From: Rhodamnia argentea
Lineage: Eukaryota > Streptophyta > Magnoliopsida > Myrtales > Myrtaceae
Direction: 5' to 3'
Assembly (NCBI RefSeq): GCF_020921035.1
Contig: NC_063151.1
Coordinates: forward strand, 11,461,501 to 11,525,500
DNA length: 64,000 bases
How positions within the stretch are numbered: position 1 is the stretch's first letter; every line of letters starts with the position of its first letter. Positions 23,300 through 34,450 of this stretch are shown piece after piece. The notes under the pieces are model-generated. The model made no database searches. It saw only the letters and a program-made list of their open reading frames with translations, and was not told where the DNA came from. Position numbers and translations under genes: made by a program.

Positions 23300-25081
23300 G
23301 ACATCATAAGTAATCACCTAGATTGGGATTAAATTGCTATATTGAAAAATGAATTTTTGGACACGTAATTAAGGATGCAGCAGGACCTAGCATCAAACTA
23401 CCATGTTTTTTAGTCCAAAAATTCCAATATGGTGTAGAAATGAAGAATACTAAGTTTGACGAAAAACGTATGTCTCGGTGACCACGTGTGAATTTTTTAT
23501 GGAATTTTTAAGCGAGAAAAATTGCAATAAGTTGAGTTGCGAGCATGACCATATTTGCATTAGGCCAAATGCAAAGATATGAACCGGCATGATTGTCTAG
23601 TGTGCTCATAATGGAAATCATCACCCGGAGGGTGCTTGGGGACGATGCTTGATATATCCATGCCGACGGGAGTTCGGAATCACACGGCTTATCGAACCCA
23701 CCCCCACAATCCGTGCGGCCGGGAGTTCAACATCACACGGCTAGAAGGATACCGAGTCACAGCTTGTGCCGAGTCAATGCTCCTTACAAGAATACATGAT
23801 ATGTCCACGCCAGCCGAAGTTCGGAATCACACGGCTTATCGATTATCGTGCCCAATGAGACGGGACGATATCCGGTCATGCCGAAAGACCGCCAACCTTC
23901 GAGTTGTGCCGTGGCCGAGATCGGTCATAATAATCGGAACACGTGTGATACATTTTACATGCAAGACCGTGATAAGTATTATGGTGGTGTGCCTTGGCTG
24001 ATGTGTTATTTATATAATGCCATAACGGACACTATACGGGGTGTTGTGTCCCAAGGTGAGGTGAGTGTGCATGTGGTTAATGGTTGACTAGTTGAGTCAA
24101 GTGCATGATCACTTAGTAATTAGGGCGTTACGGAAGTCGCACGCTATTGATCTACCATTGATATTAACTTGCATGTTTAGGCCACTCCGAGCGAATCAAA
24201 ACCCTATTTGGGCTTAGGGCATTGATTTGCGAAGATTTTATATCTCATTTGTTGTTGTTAACTATTTTCGGGCCCTTAACCATAGAGAGCGGACCGGTTC
24301 GGTTTGGGGTGCCACTTGATCAAACCCACGATGTCACGTCGCATCCGATTCCCAATTCAAACCTTGTTTGGGAGTACCACGTAATGACGTTCTAGGTCGA
24401 AGAGGGGTTGGGGTACCTAGTACCTCACCGTTTCAAGGCCCGGTTCGTCCGTCATAGTGAGGTCCTCTTCGGGTCGATTTGAGATTTTGACAAACCTCCG
24501 AGCGCGAGCCCGAAGATCCAAACCTTGGACCCGATGGACATTGACACCCCCGATGGGGAAGTGGAGGACTTGGAGTTTGATCCAAATGATGATCCCGAGA
24601 CCTCGACCGACTACTAGCTCTGAGGAGGATGTGGACGTCGATCCCTTTTGAGTAGCTTGGAATAACATTAACCCCAACCCCGACCCAGTATTTGTTTATG
24701 GTTGCAGTAAATGGCCCCGAGGTAGGGCCTGTACATACGTACTTCCTAGGGTTAACAATAAATAAATAAAATGAGCTTTTGCTGTATGATGGTTATTGAT
24801 TTCCTTTCTAACTATCCCTGTTTTTATGTTGGTCTGGGGATGAGTATCGTTTCCGCATGCACTTAATTGAAAGATAAAATAAATGGGTCGATGACGTGCC
24901 TGGGACGTTGCCCTTAAATGACTTGAGACGTTTGGTATGGTTATTGTGTGCCCGAGAGTTGGGATGTGACATTAAGCAAATGAGTTATGAGCCAACTATG
25001 ATATATTAACTGCGCAACACCAAATCAATTCTCAATGTGGGATTTCTTTAACACAACTCACACGTGCATCGTAACAAAAGG

Positions 25082-25876
25082 TACACACAAACTCTTAATA
25101 TTTTTTTGGGTAAGGGCCACAAACTCTTAATATTTGTCTTTTCTTTTTGCAACAAAGTAGTCCTCAACAAATAATATTTTCGTGGTACATATCCCCGTAA
25201 TGTTGTGATTAGTAGCATAAGTGAAAGCGGATTGAAAGTAAAGGTTCCTTGCTAGATTAAACGGCAAACCCGCCACATAGAACATCCTAGCAATCTCATG
25301 ATCTAAATGTTCCCGTTGAGTCATGTTGAATGCATTCTCAATTGATGATCTACTCCCACTTCCAATCTTCCTTTTCCTAGAGTCAAAGGATGAATCCATC
25401 CCACCAATATTACCACATCCACTAGCTAAAAAATAGAAAGGGCAAAGGCACATTTCTAGGCGTATTACTCCTTAATCTAGTATTTACCTCTTCATTTAAT
25501 CTTTCCATCTCCAAAAGATCTTTTTTTTTCCTACTTTTCCGTGTTTTGCAATCTCTTTTCCACTTATCATCAACAAAGGGGTCCTAACTCTCATCTATGA
25601 ACTCTCAAAATCTTTTTCATAAAAATTTGCATCTCTAAGTGCAATTCCCCCTGCATCGCCATGATCAGCCAACCTAGTAATATACCTCAAAAGCAATTTA
25701 TTTACTTCTTCATTGGTGGATGTAAGTAATATTGTACTAGAAGGGCTACTGTCCATGTTTGATATCACTCTACAAAAAATAAAATTACAAGAACTATAAA
25801 TTTCATATGTATTAGAGCATGAATTTGTGTTAAACATACAAGTTTTGGCCCCCAAATAGACATCAAACACAGCCAT
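25082..25876 (-). pseudogene. hAT transposase (DUF659 type), N-terminal part
   Basis: On the minus strand, the segment near 25600-25760 includes YITRLADHGDAGG followed by ANFYEK, which resembles the BED zinc finger of plant hAT transposases. The usual CNFC cysteines are gone. The segment at about 25200-25390 has SSIENAFNMTQREHLDHEIA and GLPFNLARNLYFQSAF, typical of the region just before DUF659. The gene continues at 16990-18236 after the nested retroelements. It is interrupted and clearly non-functional. Confidence 0.78.
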
Positions 25877-26988
25877 ATGAACCTACAATATTAAAATGCT
25901 ACATCTGCGGTTCTTGAAAGCACAAAGCAAGCATGCTTTAAGAATATCATACAACCACACACATGAATTGGTCTATCAATTCTATTGTCCTAAATGATTA
26001 CAGTAAACACAAACCCAACGGGCAAAAGAAAAAAAAAAGTTGGGTAGGACAAAAAGCATATTGAGTTGTCAAGGCACTCAATCATGGGTATCAAATAATC
26101 AACAATGGCAGTAATGCAATTTAAAAGTAGCTATAGATTGGGCAAAATCAACTACTCTCCACGATATTCTAATTCAAGGCCATGCATCTAAGTTGCTACA
26201 TCCAATCTACCTCCCAAAAAACCCTCTCAGATGATTAAACTACTGGAACTAGTTCAAGTTTCTAAAATAGCAAGACAGGATTCGAAGCCACAATTTGACC
26301 AGCGGGCATTCCGGACACTGTCCAATCCTTATCTAATGTGCAAAAATTTCAAGTGTGCAGTATCCCGCTAGAGAAAAGAACATCAAGAAACTAGAGAAAA
26401 TGCACGTTTCAAAGTAGATCTTACAATTAAGCCTCGGAGCACGGACAACAAACTTACTATTGCGCACGTCCTCGGTCATCAAGTTTTTCCACAAATCAAA
26501 ATTTTTACCATAGAAGTCGAGGCAAGCCGAGGTGAGGCAAGCGAGAGGGCAAGCTGAGACGAGGTTAGCGACCGCAAGGTGGAGAGCCGCAACTAGTTGA
26601 GGGAAGGCGACAAATGCAGTGAGGGGGGCGAGATGAGACGAGGCCGGTGGTTGTGAGGCGGCAAGCGAAGGCGAGAAACGACACTTCGAGCGGAGGAGAA
26701 AGACAACGCCGGACGGAGCATGAAGGTGCAAAGAGAGGACACGCCCGGAGAGGAGGAGGAGGAGGAGGAGGAGACGCAAACGGAATCGAGAGCAGAGACA
26801 AAATTAAGGTTGCGTCTTTCTTTTGCCCTTAAAAAAAATTTTAACTTGCCGACCTCTCATGTGTCCACTATGTTGATTGCATGTCCGAGCATGTCTGAAC
26901 GTGTCCGGCATGTGTCGTACACCAACATATGTCCGACATGCTAAAAAATCCCTAGGAGAAGTGTTCGTGCTACATAGATGATAATAGC
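25877..26988. other. probable 5' leader of the dead hAT element; no host gene
   Basis: AT-rich DNA is followed by a GC-rich block (26540-26800) containing a GAG run. The open minus-strand frame at 26333-26779 is leucine-rich at its start only because of the GAG run and matches nothing. A similar GC-rich leader precedes the other hAT transposase at 41700-41990, so this is probably transposon leader sequence. Confidence 0.4.
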
Positions 26989-27327
26989 GGGAGTAACATA
27001 ACTTTTAGCGCTCACTTGAGTGTTATAATTTTTTTTTCGATCCCCTAAGTGCTATCGGGATTTCCCTCATCGGAAATCTGATTGGATGTCGGAATATCTG
27101 ATGTGGATAATTTTAGTATTTAAAAAAAAAACACATCGGAACAAAAATTAAAAAAAAATGAAAATCCACGTCATAATGGAAAATTTAAAAAAAATCACGT
27201 GGGACTATTTGTCAGAAATGACACTCAAATGATCAATTTTACTCTAACACTTAAGTGAGCGAAAAAAATTACAGCACTCAAGTAAGCGTCGTACGAAAGT
27301 TATGGCACTCGTGCTATTCATATCCCC
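26989..27327. mobile_element. short inverted-repeat element (MITE-like)
   Basis: Same family as 15218-15571. The right end, reverse-complemented, reads GGGATATGAATAGCACGAG. The left end reads GGGAGTAACATAACTTTT with a small deletion. Both ends carry 'GCTCACTTGAGTG'-like subterminal repeats. No clear TSD. Confidence 0.6.
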
Positions 27328-27339
27328 ATACCAATCAAT

Positions 27340-27482
27340 CTATGGAAGAGAATCAAACCCTATCTCTAACACTTGCCCTCAAGCTAGTGACTTGTATACG
27401 TAGAAGATGCCTATCTTTCTTAGCAAATATGGGTGCTATCTTTTGACATAGTGGTTTGGTGAAGATGTCCGCAGGTTATTTA
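27340..27482 (-). pseudogene. Ty1/copia pol 3' end fragment
   Basis: On the minus strand the frame gives ADIFTKPLCQKIAPIFAKK, matching the conserved ADIFTK motif at the end of copia RNase H. It joins the fragment at 28850-29079, from which it was separated by a Harbinger-like insertion. Confidence 0.75.
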
Positions 27483-28846
27483 GGGCTTGCATGGCAACGG
27501 TTCTATTTCTAAAAAGTGATTCTGATTAGAATTATTTTTTCTAATTTTGTTCCCTTGATGAGTTTTAGAGAATTGAAACGTGTTTGGTAACTGCACAAAA
27601 TTTATGTTCATGGAACAGAAACGCATTTGGTAATTACACAAAATTTTTGTTTCCGAAAATAATTTTTCTTCCCAATTTTTTGTCATTTAAGTCAAATAAT
27701 TATGTAGTTACTTTGTGAAATTTCATCATATATTTCAAATTAATTGAAGATTAATTTATATTGATTCTTTTATCTAACATATTGCATATAATATTTTTTT
27801 TGTGCTATTTCGTCTAATTGTCATGTCATAACAAGTCATTTTAAGCTTAAAAAGAGGATAGATCATGTTGGGTAGTGTGTGTTTTCGGATTAGCTCGGGT
27901 CCTCGTAGGCTTATACCAAATCGCCATGAAGGAATGTCAAATTCCATATTAGCGTGATTCGATAGCATATATATGTGTACATGCAAATGAAGTCGGCTAC
28001 GATCTTTGAGGAAGGTAGATTGAGGACCTTATTGAATAGTCGGGAGAAACTGTTCAATTCTATGCAACCAGAGAAATCTAGGGTCTAAGGACTTGGGTGT
28101 TTCCACCGATGCCTTTTTGGTACCAAAGTTGAGTGTTTTCTAAACGTGTTTCATATAAATTTTTAATTCATTTTTAAACCTATGAGGTAAACTAATGCTA
28201 ATTATTCTCGTAGGTTGTTTTTGTTTTTTTCAAAATTTTAAAAAACTAGACTAAGTCTAAAGTACTTAAACCTAGGCAAATCACAACCAATGAAATCAAG
28301 TGCGCAATCAAGGAATCATGACATTGATAAATTACATCATCAAAACCCTAATGAAGCCCTAAGGGCTTAGAGAAATATGGTTGGGGTTTAATTTCAAAGG
28401 TATTTATAATTTTCCTAAAAAAAAATCTATGAAATCTAGGGAATCTAGGCCCAAATCTATGAAAATGAGGTCATACTAATAATCTAAGCTTCTTCTATTT
28501 TTAGGGATTTTTTGAAATTTTTTATTTTTTTGAATTTTTTATTTATATTTTATTTTTTTATTATCTTATATATTTTTCTTTGAAAATGAGACATCGTTAT
28601 ATTTTAGGTTGAGTGAAAAGTGGCAAAAAAACTTAAAGGAAAAAATGAGAGATATATTCTGTTTTGTAATTCTTAAAAGTAATTCTTTTTTCTGAACCAA
28701 CTTTTTTTTTGTCTTGGTTTTGCTCCAAAATTGTTCCCGGGAACGGAATTTGAACCATAATCATTTACGTTATCAAACATGATTCTCACTCTTTTTTTGT
28801 TCTAGAGAACAGAATCAAAAAATCAGAAGCGTTGCTATGTAGACCC
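27483..28846. mobile_element. PIF/Harbinger-like non-autonomous element
   Basis: The 22-bp terminal inverted repeats are GGGCTTGCATGGCAACGGTT and, at the reverse-complemented right end, GGGTCTACATAGCAACGCTT, with 17 of 22 positions matching. A TTA duplication at 27480-27482 and 28847-28849 fits the TWA target of PIF/Harbinger. No transposase is visible in the 1,364 bp. It interrupts a copia RNase H fragment, so it is younger than that fragment. Confidence 0.8.
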
Positions 28847-28849
28847 TTA

Positions 28850-29079
28850 GCGGTTCCAATTCTTCTCATTGTAACTATTCCCTCTTGGATTTTATCTCGA
28901 GTAAAATGACAACTGACTTCTATTTGTTTTGTTTTTTCATGGAAAACTGGGTTCGCTACAAGTTTGAGTGCAACATCGTTGTCGCAGAGTAATGTGGTTG
29001 ACCCATCGACTCTTACGCCAAGATCTAAAAGTAAATCTTATATTCGGACTACAGTCTTTGTCATAGCTCGATATTTGGA
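28850..29079 (-). pseudogene. Ty1/copia RNase H fragment
   Basis: The minus strand gives DLGVRVDGSTTLLCDNDVA, then KLVANPVFHEKTKQIEVSCH and FTRDKIQEG. These match the copia RNase H order 'CDN..A', 'NPVFHERTKHIE', 'CHFVRDK'. In-frame stops show it is dead. It abuts the start of the duplicated FLA block at about 29080. Confidence 0.85.
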
Positions 29080-29397
29080 TGTGGGCTGAAACAAAGTGGC
29101 TTTGTTTATTGCTAGTACTTAGTTAAATTTGAGATAAACTCCACAAAATCACATGGTTCACAGATTATTCCTCTGTTGGAGAAACAAGTAACCACAATCT
29201 TATTTTTCCATCAATGACAGAACAATCTAAGCCAAGCTTATACCCATAAAGCACTTCATGGCTCCCAGAGACACCTCAAACACCACTCGGTAAAATAATA
29301 ATAATTGAAAGAAGAAACCCAAAAGAACAAGTTAGTTTCCCTAGTTAACACCAAAAAGTCACACTCTTACCTGAAAATGAAAAGTAGAGAAAAGGGG

Positions 29398-30881
29398 TTA
29401 CAATGCCAAAACCACAAGCAACAAACTAAATGCCACGAACCCAAATCTCCCACAGCAACTCCTAACACTTGCATTAGCCGTCTGGTCGGCCACAGTACTG
29501 TCCGGTGAATCAGCTGGCGAGTCCGATGCCCCTGACGTTGGTGGGGCCGGTGGGGACTTGTGCTTCACCGCAGCCTTTGGTGACTCGGCTGCCTTCTCTG
29601 GCGTCGGAGCCGGTGCTGGTGCAGGCGATATCGCTGCCTCGAACAGCTCCTGGGGGAGCAGGACCTTGTCCAGTGTATAGATTGCCAGTGGCTGCTCATC
29701 AAGCAATGTCCCTGTGATCTTCACCGTGTTGACTTTGGTCTTCAGGGTCACATCTTGACCGTCGTTCTGCACCGTGAAGTCAAACTTCCTCGACCCATCG
29801 GTCGCCAGCGTGTTCGTCAGCCCGTTGTTCGACCTGAGCATGGACATCGACATGTATATAGGCACCGCGAAGAACTCCAGGAACGAGGCCCTGTTGGCCG
29901 TGGAGAGGTTGTTGAATTTCGGTCGGAATGCTTTGAAGGGGTCGTCGAGCGGGCAAAACACCGTTAATCCTCCGACGACATTGTCCTGGAAGTCGGCATC
30001 AGCAATGAAAAACGCAACCACGAGTTCTTTATCGTTTGGTCTTTACTCAATCAAGAAGTTAAGGATTTGATTTTTGCCCTTAATTAGATGACATTTCAGA
30101 TATCACTAGTGCTTAGCACATAAGAAAACAAAATCTCATTTCTAACTCTTCAATGACCCCAAAAACAAAAAAAAACACTGAGTAATCTCATACGGAGGGA
30201 CAAAATGGATGATGCCATTACCTCATAAGTCTTCATGGCATCAGAACTATTTGACAGTGCATCGGCGAACTCCTTGCAGCCATGCGCCGCCATCACGTCC
30301 GTCACATTCACCTGGGTCGGCTCCGGAGCCGGGGCAGCCGCGACGGCCGACGGCAGCACCTTGCTGATCTGTATCACCGATATGTTGTACGGCACCTCCT
30401 CCACGGACTTCACGTAGTAGGCCCCGACGTCGCTGCTGCCGCCTTCCTCTGGGGCGAAGCCCACCTTCCCGCCCTTGAGGTCGGTGATGTTGACGAAGCC
30501 GGAGGATCCCGGGGCGGAGCCGGTGGACTGGAAGAGGGTGGCGGCGAGGGCGAAGCCGTCGGTGAGCTGGTGGAGCTTCTTGGAGCCGAAGTAGTCGAGG
30601 AGGACGTGGAGGGAGAGGATGTTCTTGAGGGTGGCGTTGGAGGGGTGCTCCGCGAGGAGGTCGTTCATGGCGGCGTCGGAGACGGCGAGGACTGTGATGG
30701 TGGTGCGGCTGTTGATCTCGGCCGCGAGGTGGGTGACGCTGAGATATTGGTTGAAGGTGGAGAAGTCCGGGTGGCCAGCGAGGAGGCGCGTGATGTTGTG
30801 CGCGAGGGCTGGGGAGGTGGCGGCGGCCAGGAGTAGGAGGAGTGCCGCTAGGAGGTGCGGCGGTGCGCAATGGACCTGCAT
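29398..30881 (-). CDS. FLA2-like: fasciclin-like arabinogalactan protein, FLA1/FLA2-type
   Basis: FLAs are GPI-anchored cell-surface glycoproteins linked to cell-wall architecture and adhesion. Two exons (29985-30881 side: 30222-30881; and 29398-29985) with a 236-bp GT-AG intron give 415 residues. In order: a signal peptide (about 1-27), FAS1 domain 1 starting HNITRLLAGHPDFSTFNQYL, FAS1 domain 2 with GGLTVFCP and YTLDKVLLP, a proline/alanine AGP region (SPAPAPAPTPEKA), and a hydrophobic C-terminus suited to GPI attachment. Several N-glycosylation sites (NIT, NAT, NIS, NVT, NSS) are present. Compared with Arabidopsis FLA2, the tyrosine-histidine motif of domain 2 is replaced by FF. The start codon follows a CT run by three bases. 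This is the intact partner of the pseudogene at 10704-14769. Confidence 0.95.
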
Positions 30882-31003
30882 TGTAGAGAGAGAGAGAGAG
30901 AGAGGAGACGGTGGAAGCTCAGGGAGTGGTGAACAGGTTGGCGAGCTGAGCGAGATGTGATGGACGGTCTTGAGAGATTTAGAAGTCAGTAGAGAGAGCT
31001 CGC

Positions 31004-31009
31004 CACGTG
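31004..31009 (-). promoter_or_regulatory. G-box CACGTG upstream of intact FLA
   Basis: A CACGTG palindrome lies 123 bp before the FLA start, in flanking sequence shared with the pseudogene copy. The pseudogene's equivalent stretch (about 14875-14900) lacks an approximately 11-bp segment that includes the box. Function is inferred from the bZIP/bHLH consensus only. Confidence 0.4.
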
Positions 31010-31059
31010 GTTAGAGATTTAATATTGAATTACGTTTTCAAATAAATAAATAAATAATT

Positions 31060-33286
31060 CCAACCTCCAGGACAATTGACTTCGAAATATTTTCTTTACA
31101 ATTTTACTTTTACCAAGATTCAGAGGGCTAGTACCAGTTCAATCGCTTGATAAATTGGATCAAAACGTGAAAATCGTAAATTCTTACAATATTTTCGCAA
31201 GCTTGTCATCAAGGTTCGTGAATCCACGGGTCACCAATTGGGTCCTCTCTTGTCATAAGTCACTTAAGTCCCGTCGATCGAATATGATTATCTTCTTTGC
31301 CAAGGCTTATCGGTTGGAATTAACTCTCTTAACTTATGAAGCCTCCGGTATCCAAACCCTTCGTGAAAAAAGAGGAAGTTTAGGCCAAAAAACTCACAAA
31401 AAAATATCGGAAATTAAGGAAGTTGTTCTGGTCAGATTGTGAACAGGCAGCTTCCGGGCGGGGCGGCTGAAAAAACTGAAATTAAAGAAAGGGCTTGTGT
31501 GGATTGTACTAAACTTTAAGGACAATCCAAATTGGATATATATATATATATATATAAACGAATTAAAGATTGAATAAAAAGAGACTTCCTTGGGAACACC
31601 TCACGTGATTTTAGCATCACTTCCACAGAAATCCATGTGACAAAGTACTAACTTTTATTTTATCTTTTTACTTTTATTTTAATGAAGCGAGGATGGTGAA
31701 TTTTAAAAAGAAAATAAAGAAAAAAAAAATTGGACCGAAAACCACTGCGCAAGCATAGGATATAATCAGGAATCTTTTACACTTTTTTTTAGATTGCGTG
31801 ATCCTTAATCATGTTATGGCACGACCGAAAAGTTCCTTACTCCAGCACCCCCCGAGATGGGCCCCAAAGGGTGGGACACGGTTCAGGCAGCAAATTTTTG
31901 TTTTGGCCATTTTCCACTCTTGCCCAAAAAAAAAAAAAAAGAGGGGAAAATAAAAAGGAAAGGGGAAAGAATTGTGGGTTTCCATCGGCAAAAAATATGG
32001 GATAATGATTTATGACACAAATATCCCTCGACACAAGTACTCCCTCCACTTTAGCCCCGGCAAATGTGCAAAGCGGTTCCTGAATTTTAAGATAATGTAT
32101 AATATCGTTCCAAAATTTTTGGTTTGTCTAATGTGACAGCTGGAATTTTGGTACATATTTAATTCAGTCACCGAACTGAATGAAAATATTCAATATTATC
32201 CTTCCATTAATTCAAGTTCGAGGACAACATTAATAATTCCATACAGTTTATGGACTAATTTTTTTTATCAAAAATAATGGACCAAATTGAAAATGTACAA
32301 AAAGTATAAGGATCACATTGAACAAATTAAAAGTTCGGAAACCATATTGCATATTGCCTTAAAATTCATGGATCACATTGAAAAATTTTAATGTTTAGAG
32401 ACCACATTACATATTGAACCAAAATTCATAAATTATTTGTGTCCACTAATAAACATTGGTCCACATTGCATATTGAACCAATATATATATATATATTGGT
32501 CCACTAAGCTGCCACAAAGTCCAATTTGTTTTCTTGGGCAGTTAAACTGTACCCGCATAAAACCCTTATATTGGTCTGGATACCACCTGACCTCAAAATG
32601 AAGACCCATTCCCTACCTCTCCATACTTTGACAATGTGTAATATGCCTCGTTTTCTCCTTCATCGTGGTCCGCAACACCAGATCAAGGTTGGGAGCCTCA
32701 TATCGGCCATGGACGATCTCAACCTCCACGGTGGGTCCTGAACTCAAATTCGAGGTTGCGAGCAACGATGGGGCCTCCATGGCCGCTCGTGGCCTCGAAT
32801 CAATGTACCGAGCTATAGCCAATGTCGCATGTATGAACTGTGAAGCTCACATGGAGATCTTTGCAAGAAGCGTGGCGTAGGGCGAGGGAGATCGTAGAGG
32901 GAGGAGATAGAGTGAGCAAAGAGAAGCCAGAGACAAAGAGATGCCGGTGGATAGAGATGGGGGGGGAGCGGTGGCGGACGATGGTGGCCCTTGTGGGCGG
33001 TGGTGGAGAGACTATGGTCTTTTGGGGGAGCGAGGTTAGAGGCTGTGGGTGAATTTGTGGGCTAGTGAAGAAGCATCATTGTTGGAGGCACTTGTTAACA
33101 TATTAATCGTGAAAATTTCATGGTTTTCATCATATTATGTGTATTTAATATTTACTAGTTCAAAAATTAAAATATTTCATGTTTTTGTATTGGAGACCAT
33201 ATAAAGTATGCTAATAGAGTACATCAGGAGCACTTACTAACAATATCATTTTTTTAATTATAAAAGAAGAGATTCATTCTTATTAA
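31060..33286. other. gene-free spacer
   Basis: It contains a TA microsatellite (31536-31556) and a region (about 32040-32500) of repeated phrases such as 'GACCACATTACATATTGAACC' that looks like an old repeat with unresolved ends. ORF-like frames at 32526-33052 lack recognisable domains. No gene is supported. Confidence 0.45.
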
Positions 33287-33289
33287 TAA

Positions 33290-33562
33290 GGTCGCGCATG
33301 ACTATCACTTCTAGAGTAGAATTTACGCTCCACAAGTGCTTTTGAAAAAAATATATGTTTAGTAATGCAACTTATGGAGAAGAAATTCGTTTAATTACGC
33401 AACTTCATTTTTCTACTTCTAGAGCCTTTTTTTACTCTAGAAGTAATTTTGGAGCATCTTGAAGTGGTAAAAAAATTTTACTTTTTTCCAAAAGAAAAAA
33501 AATCAACTTCTGCTAAAAAAAATTAAGTTTATTTCTAGAGCGAAAGTGTTATCATACACGTC
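33290..33562. mobile_element. Harbinger-like MITE A of a tandem pair
   Basis: The left end reads GGTCGCGCATGACTATCACTT and the right end, reverse-complemented, reads GACGTGTATGATAACACTT. It is flanked by TAA at 33287-33289 and 33563-33565. The right TAA is shared with the next element. Confidence 0.65.
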
Positions 33563-33565
33563 TAA

Positions 33566-34447
33566 TGGAGCGCATAGCAACACTTTTATTTCGGAAATCA
33601 ACTTATAATCAGAAGTTGATTTTTCTATTTTTACTCAAAAGCAGAAATTAATTTTTCTACTTCTCTAGAAGTTAATTTCTGATCAAAAAAATTTGTTTGG
33701 TAATAGTTGAAAATTTCTACCTTTTGAACATTATTAACACAAAATCTTCTAAAAAAATTATTTTCGGTTGCCAAAAATTTTCTATTTCATTTTTATTTTT
33801 TAAATTTTCTTTAGAAAATAATTATTACTATTAAAAATATTATATACTTTATAAAAATTTTTTTATTTTTTACTCCGGTGACTGGAGATGGCGACTTAGC
33901 GGCGACGGGAGGTGATTTGTTGCGTCGGGTGGTGGTAAGCGGCGGTGGTCAATGATTGGTAGGCGAGTGGTGGTCGACGGTTAGGGCAATGGTTGGCAAT
34001 TAGAAGTGGTGGACGGCAATGGGCTACGATGGTCACAAGTGGGCGTGGGGTGCGAGGCAATGGTCGGCGGTGAACAACGGCGGTAGGCAATGGGTGTCGG
34101 TACGTGGTGGTCCGCGGGAGGTAACGGTGACCGGCAAAGATGGGCGGGGGGTAGCGGAGACGGTGGAGGCGTAATTGGGAGAAAGAGGAGCCGAAAATGA
34201 AAAGAGTTCGAAGTAAGAAAGATATTAATATTAAAATATTTCTACCTCTAAAAGAGAAGCAATTTTATTTAACTTCTGAAATTGGCTTAAAAATAACTTC
34301 AGCAGAAATTTACTTTAAAAGTAGAAATGTAATGATGCGTAACCAAACAAATTTATGTTTGAGAAGTTGCATTAACAAATGGATTTTTTATTCCACAAAC
34401 ACTTTTGGAGTAGAAATTAATTTCCAAAAGTGTTATCACATGCGCCC
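33566..34447. mobile_element. Harbinger-like MITE B of a tandem pair
   Basis: The left end reads TGGAGCGCATAGCAACAC and the right end, reverse-complemented, reads GGGCGCATGTGATAACAC. It is flanked by TAA at 33563-33565 and 34448-34450. AT-rich arms surround a GC-rich core at about 33890-34190 made of GGTGG-like repeats. No transposase. Confidence 0.7.
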
Positions 34448-34450
34448 TAA

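Larger units (their letters stand above)
22009..24971. mobile_element. large solo LTR inserted in the TRIM LTR
   Basis: A 2,963-bp unit begins TGTGATGTCTCAAAATTTC and ends GGGATGTGACA. It is flanked by an exact TTAAG duplication at 22004-22008 and 24972-24976. The TG...CA termini resemble large chromovirus-type gypsy LTRs, which is a family guess only. Inside are a GC-rich CCACC-repeated block (about 22530-22900), a degenerate tandem array of 'GTTAACCATAGTTGAGTTA'-type units (about 22925-23200) and a GT microsatellite (23262-23297). No pol-like coding is seen. Confidence 0.87.
18242..25076 (-). mobile_element. miniature LTR retrotransposon (TRIM-like) carrying two solo LTRs
   Basis: An exact 5-bp duplication, AAAGG, at 18237-18241 and 25077-25081 bounds the element. 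LTRs of 210 bp (18242-18451) and about 217 bp (21892-22008 plus 24977-25076) flank it, with TGTTAG/TAACA ends. Without the nested insertions the interior is only about 240 bp and has no coding region, which fits a TRIM. On the minus strand a purine tract (GTGAGGGGGAGAT, 18452-18464) adjoins one LTR. A primer-site-like TAGTATCGAGCC, resembling the initiator-tRNA-Met site with one base missing, adjoins the other (about 21880-21891). This fixes the orientation. It sits inside an older hAT transposase pseudogene. Confidence 0.87.

Noticed and set aside
26333-26779. 148-codon minus-strand frame with a leucine run that looks like a signal peptide
   Set aside because: The leucines come from a GAG microsatellite. 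It is in the leader of a dead hAT element and has no domain.
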